Origin: UBA9659 sp965208605
GTDB taxonomy: Bacteria > Pseudomonadota > Gammaproteobacteria > Pseudomonadales > Azotimanducaceae
NCBI GenBank assembly: GCA_965208605.1
Contig: OZ242345.1
Coordinates: forward strand, 1,984,001 to 2,048,000
Direction: 5' to 3'
DNA: 64,000 bases
Positions within the stretch are counted from its first letter, which is position 1, and every line of letters begins with the position of its first letter. The translations under genes and the position numbers were made by a program. A model generated the notes under the pieces. It was not told where the DNA came from. It worked only from the letters and a program-made list of their open reading frames with translations, and searched no databases. Of the stretch, positions 36,256 through 44,841 are shown one piece after another.

Positions 36256-36905
36256 TGGTGGTTGCCAACAAGCTACCCCATCCGCCCACCGTTAGAAAAT
36301 TACAGGATATTCCACTGACCATACATACCGTACTTGCGGGTACGAAGGTCGCAAGAATCTTCTATGCCGGTGGTAACTACCCCACCACCTGGGATGCGTT
36401 TCGCTACTTTGGGCCTGCCGCTAGCCGCTTTGACCACCATCAACTGCAAGCGAGGAAACCCGCTGTGCAAAACCGTGGTGTTATGTATCTGGCTACCGGC
36501 AGGCAGGCAATACCAACCTGCTTGGCGGAAGCTTTTCAGGCGACACGCATTATTGATCGCCACCATAACCAACCCATTCTAACGATATTTACACTGACAA
36601 GAGACCTCAGGTTACTGGATCTAAGCGGCCCTTTTTGCACGGCAATGGGTGCGTCCACGGCGATCCATTCTGCTCCAAGGCCCAAAACCCAGCCTTGGTC
36701 AGCTCGTTTGTACGATGCCTATCCCAGCATAGACGGGCTACTATATTGCTCGTCAATGTTTGGTAATGCTCCTGCAATTGCATTGTATGAAAGGGCACTT
36801 CAATCTATCCCGGCACGGCCCTTGTTTCACCGGTCTTTAAATGATCCTGCCCTGCATCAGGTTATCCTATCGACGGGTGCTTATATTCGCTATGGCGTTG
36901 TCTGA
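36255..36905 (+). CDS. RES-domain NAD+-degrading toxin
   Basis: A 216-residue RES family protein. The conserved pattern reads ARIFYAGGNYPTTWDAFRYF, GPAASRFDHH (substrate-site Arg), NRGVMYLATGRQAIPTCLAEAF and LRLLDLSGPFCTAMGASTAI, then DGLLYCSSMFGNAPAIALYE (Ser region). RES toxins degrade NAD+. The GTG at 36255 touches the last base of the antitoxin stop; GTG 36258 is also possible. The frame is intact although the antitoxin reading frame is not, so expression must be low, the toxin inactive, or the antitoxin made by another route. Confidence 0.8.
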   Translation: MVVANKLPHPPTVRKLQDIPLTIHTVLAGTKVARIFYAGGNYPTTWDAFRYFGPAASRFDHHQLQARKPAVQNRGVMYLATGRQAIPTCLAEAFQATRIIDRHHNQPILTIFTLTRDLRLLDLSGPFCTAMGASTAIHSAPRPKTQPWSARLYDAYPSIDGLLYCSSMFGNAPAIALYERALQSIPARPLFHRSLNDPALHQVILSTGAYIRYGVV

Positions 36906-37192
36906 TCCTGTTGCAATTTATTGCCTTTGCACCCCGTCTCTTTGCCACATCTATTGATTTTCCCAATACTGGAGCTGTCGTAGGGTTAGATATTTGGCCA
37001 GAAGCCAAGGGCTGTTTAGAGTTTACATACCCTTCCTTAGGGCCCTTGTATGTGAATATAAGTTAACGCACCTAGGTGTTTTTCGATAAAACAGCGGAAG
37101 GAATTCGTTACCCTCGGATAGGTGTCACAATTAGAAATAATCCGTCACTTCTAATAGTGTTTCTAAAAGTGCTTCTAAAAAAGAAAAGAGAA
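36906..37192. other. Spacer between RES gene and tRNA-Leu
   Basis: No credible gene. It contains a cacctaggtg palindrome followed by five T at about 37069-37083, a weak terminator candidate. Confidence 0.4.
37149..37184. repeat. 12-bp tandem array x3 beside tRNA-Leu
   Basis: ttctaatagtgt, ttctaaaagtgc, ttctaaaaaaga; ends 8 nt from the tRNA 3' CCA. Confidence 0.75.
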
Positions 37193-37279
37193 TGGTACCG
37201 GAGGCCGGACTTGAACCGGCACGCTATTGCTAGCATCGGATTTTGAATCCGACGTGTCTACCAATTCCACCACTCCGGC
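37193..37279 (-). tRNA. tRNA-Leu (anticodon CAA)
   Basis: Reverse complement starts GCCGGAGTGGTGGAATTGGT, pairs its 7-bp acceptor stem with CTCCGGT (one G-U), has anticodon loop TTCAAAA and a long class II variable arm. The T-arm reads GCCGGTTCAAGTCCGGC-like, and discriminator A plus an encoded CCA follow. Length is 87 nt including CCA. It marks the right-hand edge of the toxin-antitoxin stretch. Confidence 0.97.
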
Positions 37280-37463
37280 AGAAAATATCAGAGCGAGTAT
37301 AACACCAGACAGCAGTAAGACTTATCCGGGTCTACTTCTAATATGAAATGTACGAGGATTTTGGCACAGCTCCCCACTGGCATCGGTGGCAGGCATCGGT
37401 GGACACCCTCCCCTAGCATCAATTACATTAGACGCTGCATCCCAACTAGCAACAGGATCCTGA

Positions 37464-38687
37464 ATGAGTACTGAGCCCTATCTATTGATCACCGCCGATA
37501 GCCACGCTGGCGGCAGTCACGAGCAGTATCGGGAGTATCTTGACCCTCAGTACCGCAAGGCTTTTGACGACTGGCGCGGGGGCTACAAAAATCCATCCCA
37601 AGCACACTACGGTAGCAAGAAGAAACGAAACTGGGACCTTGCTATCAGGAACAGTGATCAGAACAGTCAGGGGGTTGTGGGGGAAGTGGTCTTCCCTAAT
37701 ACCGTGCCGCCCTTCTTCCGCAAGAGTGTCGTCACGGCACAACCACCCAAACCAGAAGACTACGAACTCTCTCTGGCAGGCATCCGGGCGCACAATCGCT
37801 GGCTAAAAGACTTTTGTGCCGAAGACCCTGCGCGACGTGCGGGCATTGGCTTGATTCTGCCCAATGATATGGAAGAGGCAATCAAGGACATTGAGTTTAT
37901 CGCCAAGGCAGGTTTGCGTGGGGGTGTACTGTTGCCGTTGATACCACCTGATTGTACCTGGCTCAAACCCCTGTACGACCCGGCCTGGGACCGGGTCTAT
38001 GCCGCCATCCAGGCGCATGCTCTGGTCATGAATCAACACTCAGGCCAGGGCTCACCGGATTACGGGGCAGGTATGGTTGCCGAAGCAATCTGGATGACCG
38101 AGGTGACCTACTACTGCCAGGCAGGATACAGGCACCTGATTATGAGTGGCGTGTTTGAGAAGTTCCCTAGACTCAAATATGTGTTGACGGAATCAGGATG
38201 CGCCTGGGCACCCGCCTTGCTGGCGCAACTGGATCGTATCCATACGGGCATGCTGCATGGTGCCATTGGCGAGATGAACTATGCGGGACTGACCTGGGTA
38301 CTAAAGGAAGCACCCAGCTATTACGCCCAGCGCAACTGCTGGTATGGCGCCAGTTTCCCCAGCAAAGCAGACCTGGCTGGTATTAAGCAGATCGGCGTGA
38401 ACAAAGTGATGTGGGGCAATGACTACCCGCATTATGAGGGCACCTTCCCGTACAATCTTGAATCCTTGCGTTTGACCTTTGACGATGTACCGGAGGCACA
38501 CCGTCGGCAACTGCTTGGCTTGAATGCGGCGGCACTGTATCAATTTGATGTGGATAGGCTTGCGCCTCTAGTGCAGCAGTTTGGCCCCACGCCAGAGGAG
38601 GTGAATTGTCCCCTGCCTCGGGCGGATATCCCTCGGGATTCCATGTGTTATCTGTTTCAGAATAGTCTGCAAGAGCCTACACAATAG
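37464..38687 (+). CDS. Amidohydrolase family protein (ACMSD-like, COG2159)
   Basis: A 407-residue metal-dependent TIM-barrel hydrolase/decarboxylase. It opens LLITADSHAGGSHEQYREYL, the D-x-H metal motif of COG2159, followed by VVGEVVFPNT. A barrel His occurs in ALVMNQHSGQG, then FPRLKYVLTESGCAWAPALL and the terminal metal Asp in VMWGNDYPHYEGTFP. Family members decarboxylate or hydrolyse aromatic-derived acids; the substrate is unknown. A second related gene follows 62 nt later. The stop codon lies in a 14-bp duplication. Confidence 0.85.
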   Translation: MSTEPYLLITADSHAGGSHEQYREYLDPQYRKAFDDWRGGYKNPSQAHYGSKKKRNWDLAIRNSDQNSQGVVGEVVFPNTVPPFFRKSVVTAQPPKPEDYELSLAGIRAHNRWLKDFCAEDPARRAGIGLILPNDMEEAIKDIEFIAKAGLRGGVLLPLIPPDCTWLKPLYDPAWDRVYAAIQAHALVMNQHSGQGSPDYGAGMVAEAIWMTEVTYYCQAGYRHLIMSGVFEKFPRLKYVLTESGCAWAPALLAQLDRIHTGMLHGAIGEMNYAGLTWVLKEAPSYYAQRNCWYGASFPSKADLAGIKQIGVNKVMWGNDYPHYEGTFPYNLESLRLTFDDVPEAHRRQLLGLNAAALYQFDVDRLAPLVQQFGPTPEEVNCPLPRADIPRDSMCYLFQNSLQEPTQ

Positions 38688-38706
38688 GCACCACACAATA
38701 GGCACC
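38679..38706. repeat. 14-bp duplication over a stop codon
   Basis: Two perfect copies of acacaataggcacc; the first contains the TAG of the upstream amidohydrolase, so the duplication also copied the stop. Confidence 0.9.
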
Positions 38707-38749
38707 GCCCAGTTAAAAAGATAAGGGTCCAAGAAATCAGGAGAAGGTT

Positions 38750-39613
38750 ATGCCGTTACCCGCTGGCATTGGCATTGTTGACACCATGATCGGCTTCCCC
38801 GCCGAAGACTTTGCCATGTACGATTTTATCCGCGAGCAGTTGAAGGACGGCTCCGCCACATTCGACTTCCCCGTTGAATATATGTTCAAGCAGGTGCCGA
38901 AGGCGTTATACGGTAGCACTAGCGACCCTATCTCACTGACGCTGAATGAAATGGACAAGTACGAAATTGAAGTCGGCGTCATTGGTGTGCTGGGCGAAGT
39001 GTCCCGCAAGGCATTAAAAAATCATCCTGACCGTTTTGTCGCCCAGGGGTCTGTTGATCCCAACATGGGCATGGAAGGGATACGGGACATGGTGCGTCAG
39101 TATGAGGAATATGGGGTGCGTTCCTTCGGTGCCTTTAACGCGGGCTATAACCCCCAGGTGGGCATCAGTGATGCCAAGATGTATCCCATCTACGCCAAGT
39201 GTGTGGAGTTGGACCTGCCGATCTTTTCCTGCGCGGGGGTACCCGGACCGCGCTTGCCGGCCTGGCCCCAGAAGGTGGAACTGATTGACCAGGTGATGTA
39301 TGACTTCCCAGAGCTGGTGTTCGTCACCCGCCATGGCTGTGAACCCTGGGAGGCACTCGCAGTGAAACTCATGTTGAAGTGGCCCAACCTCTACTATTCA
39401 ACCACTGCCTTTAGACCAAAATACTATCCTGAGGCAATCATCAACTATGCCAACACTCGGGGAGCGGACAAGCTCCTCTACGGCGGATACTTCCCTATGG
39501 GCTTGTCGCTGGAATCTATCATGCAGGATCTGCGCGAGCTGCCACTCAAAGATGAGGTCTGGCCAAAGTTTCTACGGGATAATGCGCGCAAGCTACTCAA
39601 ACTAGATGCCTAA
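38750..39613 (+). CDS. Amidohydrolase family protein
   Basis: A 287-residue member of the same amidohydrolase-2 group as the preceding gene. It retains the barrel strands (GVIGVLGEVSRKALKNHPDR, VAQGSVDPNMGMEGIRDMVR, LVFVTRHGCEPWEALAVKLM). It begins IGIVDTMIGFP, so the usual N-terminal D-x-H is D-T-M, and the terminal segment is LLYGGYFPMG where a metal Asp is usual. These substitutions suggest altered or absent metal binding. It could be a subunit or regulator of the upstream enzyme; that is inference. A GGAGAAGG site precedes the ATG. Confidence 0.8.
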   Translation: MPLPAGIGIVDTMIGFPAEDFAMYDFIREQLKDGSATFDFPVEYMFKQVPKALYGSTSDPISLTLNEMDKYEIEVGVIGVLGEVSRKALKNHPDRFVAQGSVDPNMGMEGIRDMVRQYEEYGVRSFGAFNAGYNPQVGISDAKMYPIYAKCVELDLPIFSCAGVPGPRLPAWPQKVELIDQVMYDFPELVFVTRHGCEPWEALAVKLMLKWPNLYYSTTAFRPKYYPEAIINYANTRGADKLLYGGYFPMGLSLESIMQDLRELPLKDEVWPKFLRDNARKLLKLDA

Positions 39614-39756
39614 TTAAATGTGCGGGCGGCGAGGATGACGGATAGGGGCGTTGCCATATCGTATCCGGCGGGTAAAAATTACATAAATTGAATAATAAGT
39701 GGGTTTGTAGAGGAGAGAAAGTTAAACTGAGGGGCGCAATGAAAGGAGTCATAGCA

Positions 39757-40344
39757 ATGAAAAGTCTATTTATTATCACACTCATGTTGTTTCCATTTTT
39801 TAGCTTTGCAGACTGTGAAGTTCCATCAATTCCTAATCAATTTACTCTGAATGAGCGCATTGTAAGCTTTACGACAACTTTCGATCTACAAGATGATGAT
39901 GGAACCTTTGGTAAGATAGAAGAAAAGTTTCTTAAGTTAACCAGGTCTTTTAATTATACTGACTCCTCAGGTTACAAAGTAGCTGAAGCAAGAGAGAAAC
40001 CATTCTCTTGGGGTGTGCAGGTAGATGTTTTTGATTGTCAGGGACAGAAAATCGGGACTATTAAAGAAAATATTTTGAAATCATTGTTTAAAGCTTCAAC
40101 CACATACACGATTGAGAATGCAATAGGAAATGTGGTTGCCGTATCTAATAAAGTTGACATTGTGGCTACATCTTTTACCTTAACAGACCCTTCAGGAAAG
40201 AAAATTGCAACCCTAAAGAGGCCAATGATTAATCTCTTTGGTGATAACTGGAATGTAAAAGTCTATAACCATGACATTCTTGATCCTCGAATACTTGTCA
40301 TGATTGGAGCATACAAAACAAGCAGGCGCAGTCATAGCAAATAA
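39757..40344 (+). CDS. Exported LURP-one-related (Tubby-like) protein
   Basis: From ATG 39757 (AAAGGAG, 8 nt upstream) the product is 195 residues with signal peptide MKSLFIITLMLFPFFSFADC. It then has alternating beta-strand repeats such as SFNYTDSSGYKVAEAREKPF, QVDVFDCQGQKIGTIKEN and SFTLTDPSGKKIATLKRPMI, the repeat pattern of LURP-one/scramblase-like 12-stranded barrels. An exported version is unusual; most bacterial members are cytoplasmic. The gene is A+T-rich compared with its neighbours. Function unknown. Confidence 0.65.
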   Translation: MKSLFIITLMLFPFFSFADCEVPSIPNQFTLNERIVSFTTTFDLQDDDGTFGKIEEKFLKLTRSFNYTDSSGYKVAEAREKPFSWGVQVDVFDCQGQKIGTIKENILKSLFKASTTYTIENAIGNVVAVSNKVDIVATSFTLTDPSGKKIATLKRPMINLFGDNWNVKVYNHDILDPRILVMIGAYKTSRRSHSK

Positions 40345-40430
40345 CCGCACTTTTTTTCACTTTCAGAAAAGTATCGTCATTCTTGTATGTGGGTTGCCTC
40401 CTGTCGCTTGCAGTTGTGTATTGGAATCGC

Positions 40431-43400
40431 TCACGCCCGCCTCCCGGTTGCTCGTTCCTGCCACTGCAGGACCAGGCTGTATAAAACCGGCAGCATTAGT
40501 AGGTTCAATACCAGTACAGTTAACATGCCGCCCAGCATTGGCGCTGCAATCCTGTGTGTGACGTCAGAGCCGGTGCCCGTGCTCAACATGATCGGGACCA
40601 GGCCGGCCATGGTGGAAACAGCAGTCATAACAACTGGCCGCACGCGCCTGCCAGTGGCGGAAACCACGCCGTCCTTAATCACCGCCAGCGACAAGGGTCC
40701 GCTGTTGTCGGCCCTGAGTTTTTTGATTTCCACATCAATAAAACTCAGCACCAGCACGCCAATTTCCGCCGCCATGCCCGCCAGCGCTATAAATCCCACG
40801 GCTACAGCAACCGACATGTTGTAATCGTTGAGATAGACCAGCCACAAGCCGCCGATTAAACCGAAGGGAATGGACACCATGACCATCAGCGGTTCAGTAA
40901 TGTTGCGGAAATTGAGGTACAACAGCAGAAAGATAATCAACAAGGTGGCGGGGGCAACAATACGTAACCGCTTGGCCGCACGCTCCATATACTCGAACTG
41001 GCCGGACCAGACCAGTGTGTAACCGGCGGGGATTGTCACCCGGTCCGCGATGACCTGTTTGGCTTGCTTAACAAATCCGCCGATATCTGAGGTAGAAATA
41101 TCGACATAGATCCATGCATTGGGGCGGGCATCCTCACTCTTGATGACCGGTGGCCCGCGTCGAAAGACGATATCGGCAACCAGCGCGAGCGGTATTTGTT
41201 GCCCCAGGGGAGTGGCTAGCAAGACCCGCTCCAGTGTTTCCAGGTCTTGTCTCAGCGCTCGCGGGTAGCGTATGTTGACAGGATAGCGTTCCAGCCCTTC
41301 AACAGTTTGTGTGACATTCATGCCGCCGATGGCGCTCTGGATGACATCTCGCACATCCCCAACGGTCAGTCCATAACGGGCGGCACTCTCCCGGTTAATG
41401 TCGAAATCCAGGTAGTAGCCGCCAACGGCCCGGTCACCGAACGCAGACAAGGTGTCGGGCATAGTTTTCATGGCCAACTCGATTTGCTCTGAGACAGCCT
41501 GCAGTGTCGCAAGATCCGGCCCGGATACCTTAATACCAACGGGCGTCTTGATACCGGTGGAGAGCATATCAATGCGGGTTTTAATGGGCATAGTCCAGAC
41601 ATTGGCGAGACCGGGGAACTGAATCGCCTTATCCATCTCACTCATCAACTGCTTGGTGGTCTTGTCGGGGTCGGGCCATTCCGATTTGGGTTTCAGGCGA
41701 ACAGTAGTCTCAATCATTGATAAGGGCGCTGAGTCTGTAGCCGTTTCGGCGCGCCCGACCTTGCCAAAAACATGCTGCACTTCCGGAAACGTCGCCAAAA
41801 TCCGGTCTGTCTGTTGCAGAAGTTCCCTGGCCTTGGTAATTGAAATGCCCGGAAACGTGGTAGGCATATACAATATATCGCCCTCGTCCAGAGGCGGCAT
41901 AAACTCGCTGCCCAATTGACTGTAGGGATAGGCCGTCGCGCCCAACAAACTCAGTGCGAGCAGGATGGTAATCAAGCGATGCTGCATGGCAAAGCGCAGG
42001 CTTGGGGTGTGCATGGCATGCATCAAGTGGTTCAAAGGGTTTTTGTGCTCGGGAATAATGTTGCCACGCAAAAAGTACCCCATCATTACCGGCACCAGTG
42101 TCACAGACAGGATGGCGGCAGCGGCCATGGCATAAGTTGCAGTGAATGCCAGTGGGCTAAACAACCGCCCTTCTTGCGCCTGCATGGTAAAAATGGGGAG
42201 AAAGGAAACTGTGATAACCAGCAGCGAGAAGAACAATGCCGGTCCTACCTCCCTACAGGAGCGGCCGATAGCGGCCCAGCGTTCATTATTGTCCAGCATG
42301 CCACCTTTTTTATCAGCCGCATCGGCCAGGTGTTTATGGCCGTTTTCCACCATCACGATGGCACCATCCACCATGGTCCCAATGGTGATAGCGATGCCGC
42401 CCAAAGACATGATATTGGCATTGAGCCCCTGCAAGCGCATGACTATGAAGGCCATGAGAATGCCCAGTGGCAAGGTAATAATCGCCACAAAAGCGCTGCG
42501 CACGTGCAGCAGGAAGAGTAATACCACCAGGCTAACAATAGCCAACTCCTGCATGAGCGATGTGTTGAGGCTGTCAACGGCTCGCTCGATGAGGTCGCCA
42601 CGGTCATACACGGGGACGATTTCAACACCTGCCGGCAATCCGCCCTTGAGTTCTTCAAGCTTCTCACGCACGCCGATAATAGTCGCCAGGGCGTTTTCCC
42701 CGAAGCGCATGATTACCACACCGCCGGCTACTTCTCCTTCGCCGTTAAGATCTACCAGGCCCCGACGCAACTCCGGGCCAATCTGTACATGGGCAATATC
42801 ACGGATACGCACAGGCGTGCCCGAGGCATCTACAGATACCGGTATTGCGTTAATATCTTCAATAGAGGTGATATAACCGCGACCGCGCACCATGTACTCG
42901 GTTTCTGCCATTTCTATCAATCGACCGCCGACATCATTGTTGGAGTTCTTGATGGCGCGCTTTACCTTGGCCAGCGAAATGTCGTAGCGCATCAGCGCAT
43001 TGGGATCAACTTCAATCTGGTACTGCTTCACGAAACCGCCCACAGAGGCTACTTCAGAAACCCCGGCTACGGTCTGCAGCGGGTAACGCAGGTACCAGTC
43101 CTGGATTGACCTGAGAGCTGACAGGTCGTGCTTGCCACTGCGGTCGACCAGCGCGTATTCGTAGATCCAGCCCACGCCGGTTGCGTCCGGCCCCAGTGTC
43201 GGTGTAACCCCCTCTGGTAGTCGAGCACTGACGTAGTTGAGCGATTCCAGCACCCGGGAACGCGCCCAATACATATCCGTGTTGTCTTCAAAAATGATAT
43301 AGACAAAGGACAATCCGAAAAAGGAATAGCCGCGTACAACCTGTGTCTTGGGGACAGCCAACATCGATGTGGTCAGTGGGTAGGTCACCTGGTCCTCGAT

Positions 43401-43580
43401 CACTTGGGGTGATTGGCCCGGGTACTTCGTCAGCACGATAACCTGCACATCCGACAGATCCGGGATGGCATCCAGCGGCGCATTTGCGTAGGAGAAATAC
43501 CCGACCAGGGCTATTATCACGGTCGCCAAAATGACCATAAATCGGTCTTTGAGCGAGGCATCAATAATCCACTCAATCAT
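40431..43580 (-). CDS. cusA: Cu(I)/Ag(I) efflux RND transporter CusA
   Basis: Inner-membrane proton-driven pump of 1049 residues. The start at 43580 (MIEWIIDASLKDRFMVILAT) overlaps the cusB stop by 8 nt. It shows HAE-RND landmarks (IPDLSDVQVIVLTKYPGQSP; MVDGAIVMVENGHKHL; TM4 and TM10 charged residues). All three metal-shuttle Met positions known from E. coli CusA are kept: ILYMPTTFPG, LSMIETTVRL and IKTRIDMLSTGIKTPVGIKV. That favours copper/silver over the Zn/Co/Cd CzcA class. Last gene of a cusC-cusB-cusA operon. Confidence 0.93.
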   Translation of the reverse strand: MIEWIIDASLKDRFMVILATVIIALVGYFSYANAPLDAIPDLSDVQVIVLTKYPGQSPQVIEDQVTYPLTTSMLAVPKTQVVRGYSFFGLSFVYIIFEDNTDMYWARSRVLESLNYVSARLPEGVTPTLGPDATGVGWIYEYALVDRSGKHDLSALRSIQDWYLRYPLQTVAGVSEVASVGGFVKQYQIEVDPNALMRYDISLAKVKRAIKNSNNDVGGRLIEMAETEYMVRGRGYITSIEDINAIPVSVDASGTPVRIRDIAHVQIGPELRRGLVDLNGEGEVAGGVVIMRFGENALATIIGVREKLEELKGGLPAGVEIVPVYDRGDLIERAVDSLNTSLMQELAIVSLVVLLFLLHVRSAFVAIITLPLGILMAFIVMRLQGLNANIMSLGGIAITIGTMVDGAIVMVENGHKHLADAADKKGGMLDNNERWAAIGRSCREVGPALFFSLLVITVSFLPIFTMQAQEGRLFSPLAFTATYAMAAAAILSVTLVPVMMGYFLRGNIIPEHKNPLNHLMHAMHTPSLRFAMQHRLITILLALSLLGATAYPYSQLGSEFMPPLDEGDILYMPTTFPGISITKARELLQQTDRILATFPEVQHVFGKVGRAETATDSAPLSMIETTVRLKPKSEWPDPDKTTKQLMSEMDKAIQFPGLANVWTMPIKTRIDMLSTGIKTPVGIKVSGPDLATLQAVSEQIELAMKTMPDTLSAFGDRAVGGYYLDFDINRESAARYGLTVGDVRDVIQSAIGGMNVTQTVEGLERYPVNIRYPRALRQDLETLERVLLATPLGQQIPLALVADIVFRRGPPVIKSEDARPNAWIYVDISTSDIGGFVKQAKQVIADRVTIPAGYTLVWSGQFEYMERAAKRLRIVAPATLLIIFLLLYLNFRNITEPLMVMVSIPFGLIGGLWLVYLNDYNMSVAVAVGFIALAGMAAEIGVLVLSFIDVEIKKLRADNSGPLSLAVIKDGVVSATGRRVRPVVMTAVSTMAGLVPIMLSTGTGSDVTHRIAAPMLGGMLTVLVLNLLMLPVLYSLVLQWQERATGRRA

Positions 43581-44841
43581 GTTGCCTACCCTCATCAGGA
43601 TTAAGCATTTTCGCGGCGGCCTCGCGTAGCTTTGATTCGGAATCGATGAGGAATTGGGCAGATACAACTACCCGCTCACCGGCTGTGATACCCGACTGCA
43701 CCGAAACTTCCCCTCTTGACTCTATGCCCAGCGTTATTTTTCTGGGCTCAAGTGACCCCTCAGAGGTCATCACAAAAATCTGGTTGTAGTCACCCGACCG
43801 CACTACCGCTTCAGCTGGCACCACGATCTGCGCCTGCTGCTCGGCTGCGTGAATGGACACTTCGACAAGCATATCCGGACGCAACACGCCATCGGGGTTG
43901 TCGAAGATCATGCGAACTTTTGTGGTGCGGGTTTTGGCCTCAGCATAGGGGAAAATATAATCAAGCTCGCCCCGGAAAGTTCGTCCGGGTACGCTGGCCA
44001 GTGTCATCTCAACCTGATCTCCCTCTGCTATCCAGGGTAGTTCGTATTCATAGATGCCGACATAGACCCATACAGTGCTCAAGTCCGCGATAAGATAGAG
44101 CTCCGTACCCGGGGTAACATACTGCCCCTGGCGCGCACCTATCTGTAACACGGTGCCCGACGCAGGGGCATGAATGTGCAAACTTTCCATGATGGTCCGA
44201 GATTCCTCAAGTTCCAGAATCTGGTGCTCCGGCACATCAAGCAATTGAAGACGCCCCCGGGAGCTTTTTACCAGCGCTCTGGCACCTTCACTAATATCTT
44301 CAAAGGGGCTGTTTTTAAGTGCTTCAAAATTGCTCAGCGCGAGCAAATACTCCTGTTGTGTAGCAACCAGTTTGGGTGCGTAAATGCTCAACAGAATGTC
44401 ATCATCAGCCACCGGCTGACCGGTTTTATCGACACGAATATCCCTGATCCAGCCGTCAACTTTTGGATGCAAACGAACCAGCTTCTGCTCGTCGTAATCC
44501 ACGTGACCCACACTGCGAATGGTGCGGCTCATGGGCTTTTGTTCGGCGATAGCCGTGCGTAGGCCAATGTTGTTCTGTACCACCGGATCAATTTTCACGG
44601 TGCCCACGACACTTGCCCTATCCTTGTCCGCATAGACTGGCACATAGTCCATACCCATAAAGTCTGTTGCCGGCACCGGCGATGTGACTTCCGGGTTCAT
44701 GGGGTTGCGGTAAAATAACGGTTCCCGGCCGGCTTCCTGTACGGCTGGGGCCTGCATCGCATCCTTGTGAAACAACAGGTAACCGGCCAATAATCCGGCT
44801 GCCAATCCGACCGTACCCAACAGGGTGGCTGCCTTATTCAT
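43573..44841 (-). CDS. cusB: CusB-type periplasmic adaptor with heavy-metal-binding domain
   Basis: Membrane-fusion subunit of 422 residues. An N-terminal anchor (LGTVGLAAGLLAGYLLFHKD) is followed by a small heavy-metal-binding domain (LFYRNPMNPEVTSPVPATDF then MGMDYVPVY). Barrel-sandwich and hairpin segments then run from DYDEQKLVRLHPKVDGWIRD onward. Met-rich N-terminus agrees with Cu(I) delivery to CusA. It overlaps cusC by 8 nt upstream and cusA by 8 nt downstream, so the three are translationally coupled. Confidence 0.92.
   Translation of the reverse strand: MNKAATLLGTVGLAAGLLAGYLLFHKDAMQAPAVQEAGREPLFYRNPMNPEVTSPVPATDFMGMDYVPVYADKDRASVVGTVKIDPVVQNNIGLRTAIAEQKPMSRTIRSVGHVDYDEQKLVRLHPKVDGWIRDIRVDKTGQPVADDDILLSIYAPKLVATQQEYLLALSNFEALKNSPFEDISEGARALVKSSRGRLQLLDVPEHQILELEESRTIMESLHIHAPASGTVLQIGARQGQYVTPGTELYLIADLSTVWVYVGIYEYELPWIAEGDQVEMTLASVPGRTFRGELDYIFPYAEAKTRTTKVRMIFDNPDGVLRPDMLVEVSIHAAEQQAQIVVPAEAVVRSGDYNQIFVMTSEGSLEPRKITLGIESRGEVSVQSGITAGERVVVSAQFLIDSESKLREAAAKMLNPDEGRQHD

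Noticed and set aside
36255..36905. RES gene as a pseudogene
   Set aside because: The frame is uninterrupted and the conserved blocks run to the expected C-terminus; only its antitoxin is broken.
33753..37193. Attachment-site duplication of tRNA-Leu
   Set aside because: I looked for a copy of the tRNA 3' end (ccggttcaagtccggcc) between dprA and the tRNA and found none.
42142..42876. 244-codon plus-strand ORF
   Set aside because: Antisense to cusA; low-complexity Ser/Arg/Met composition typical of shadow frames.
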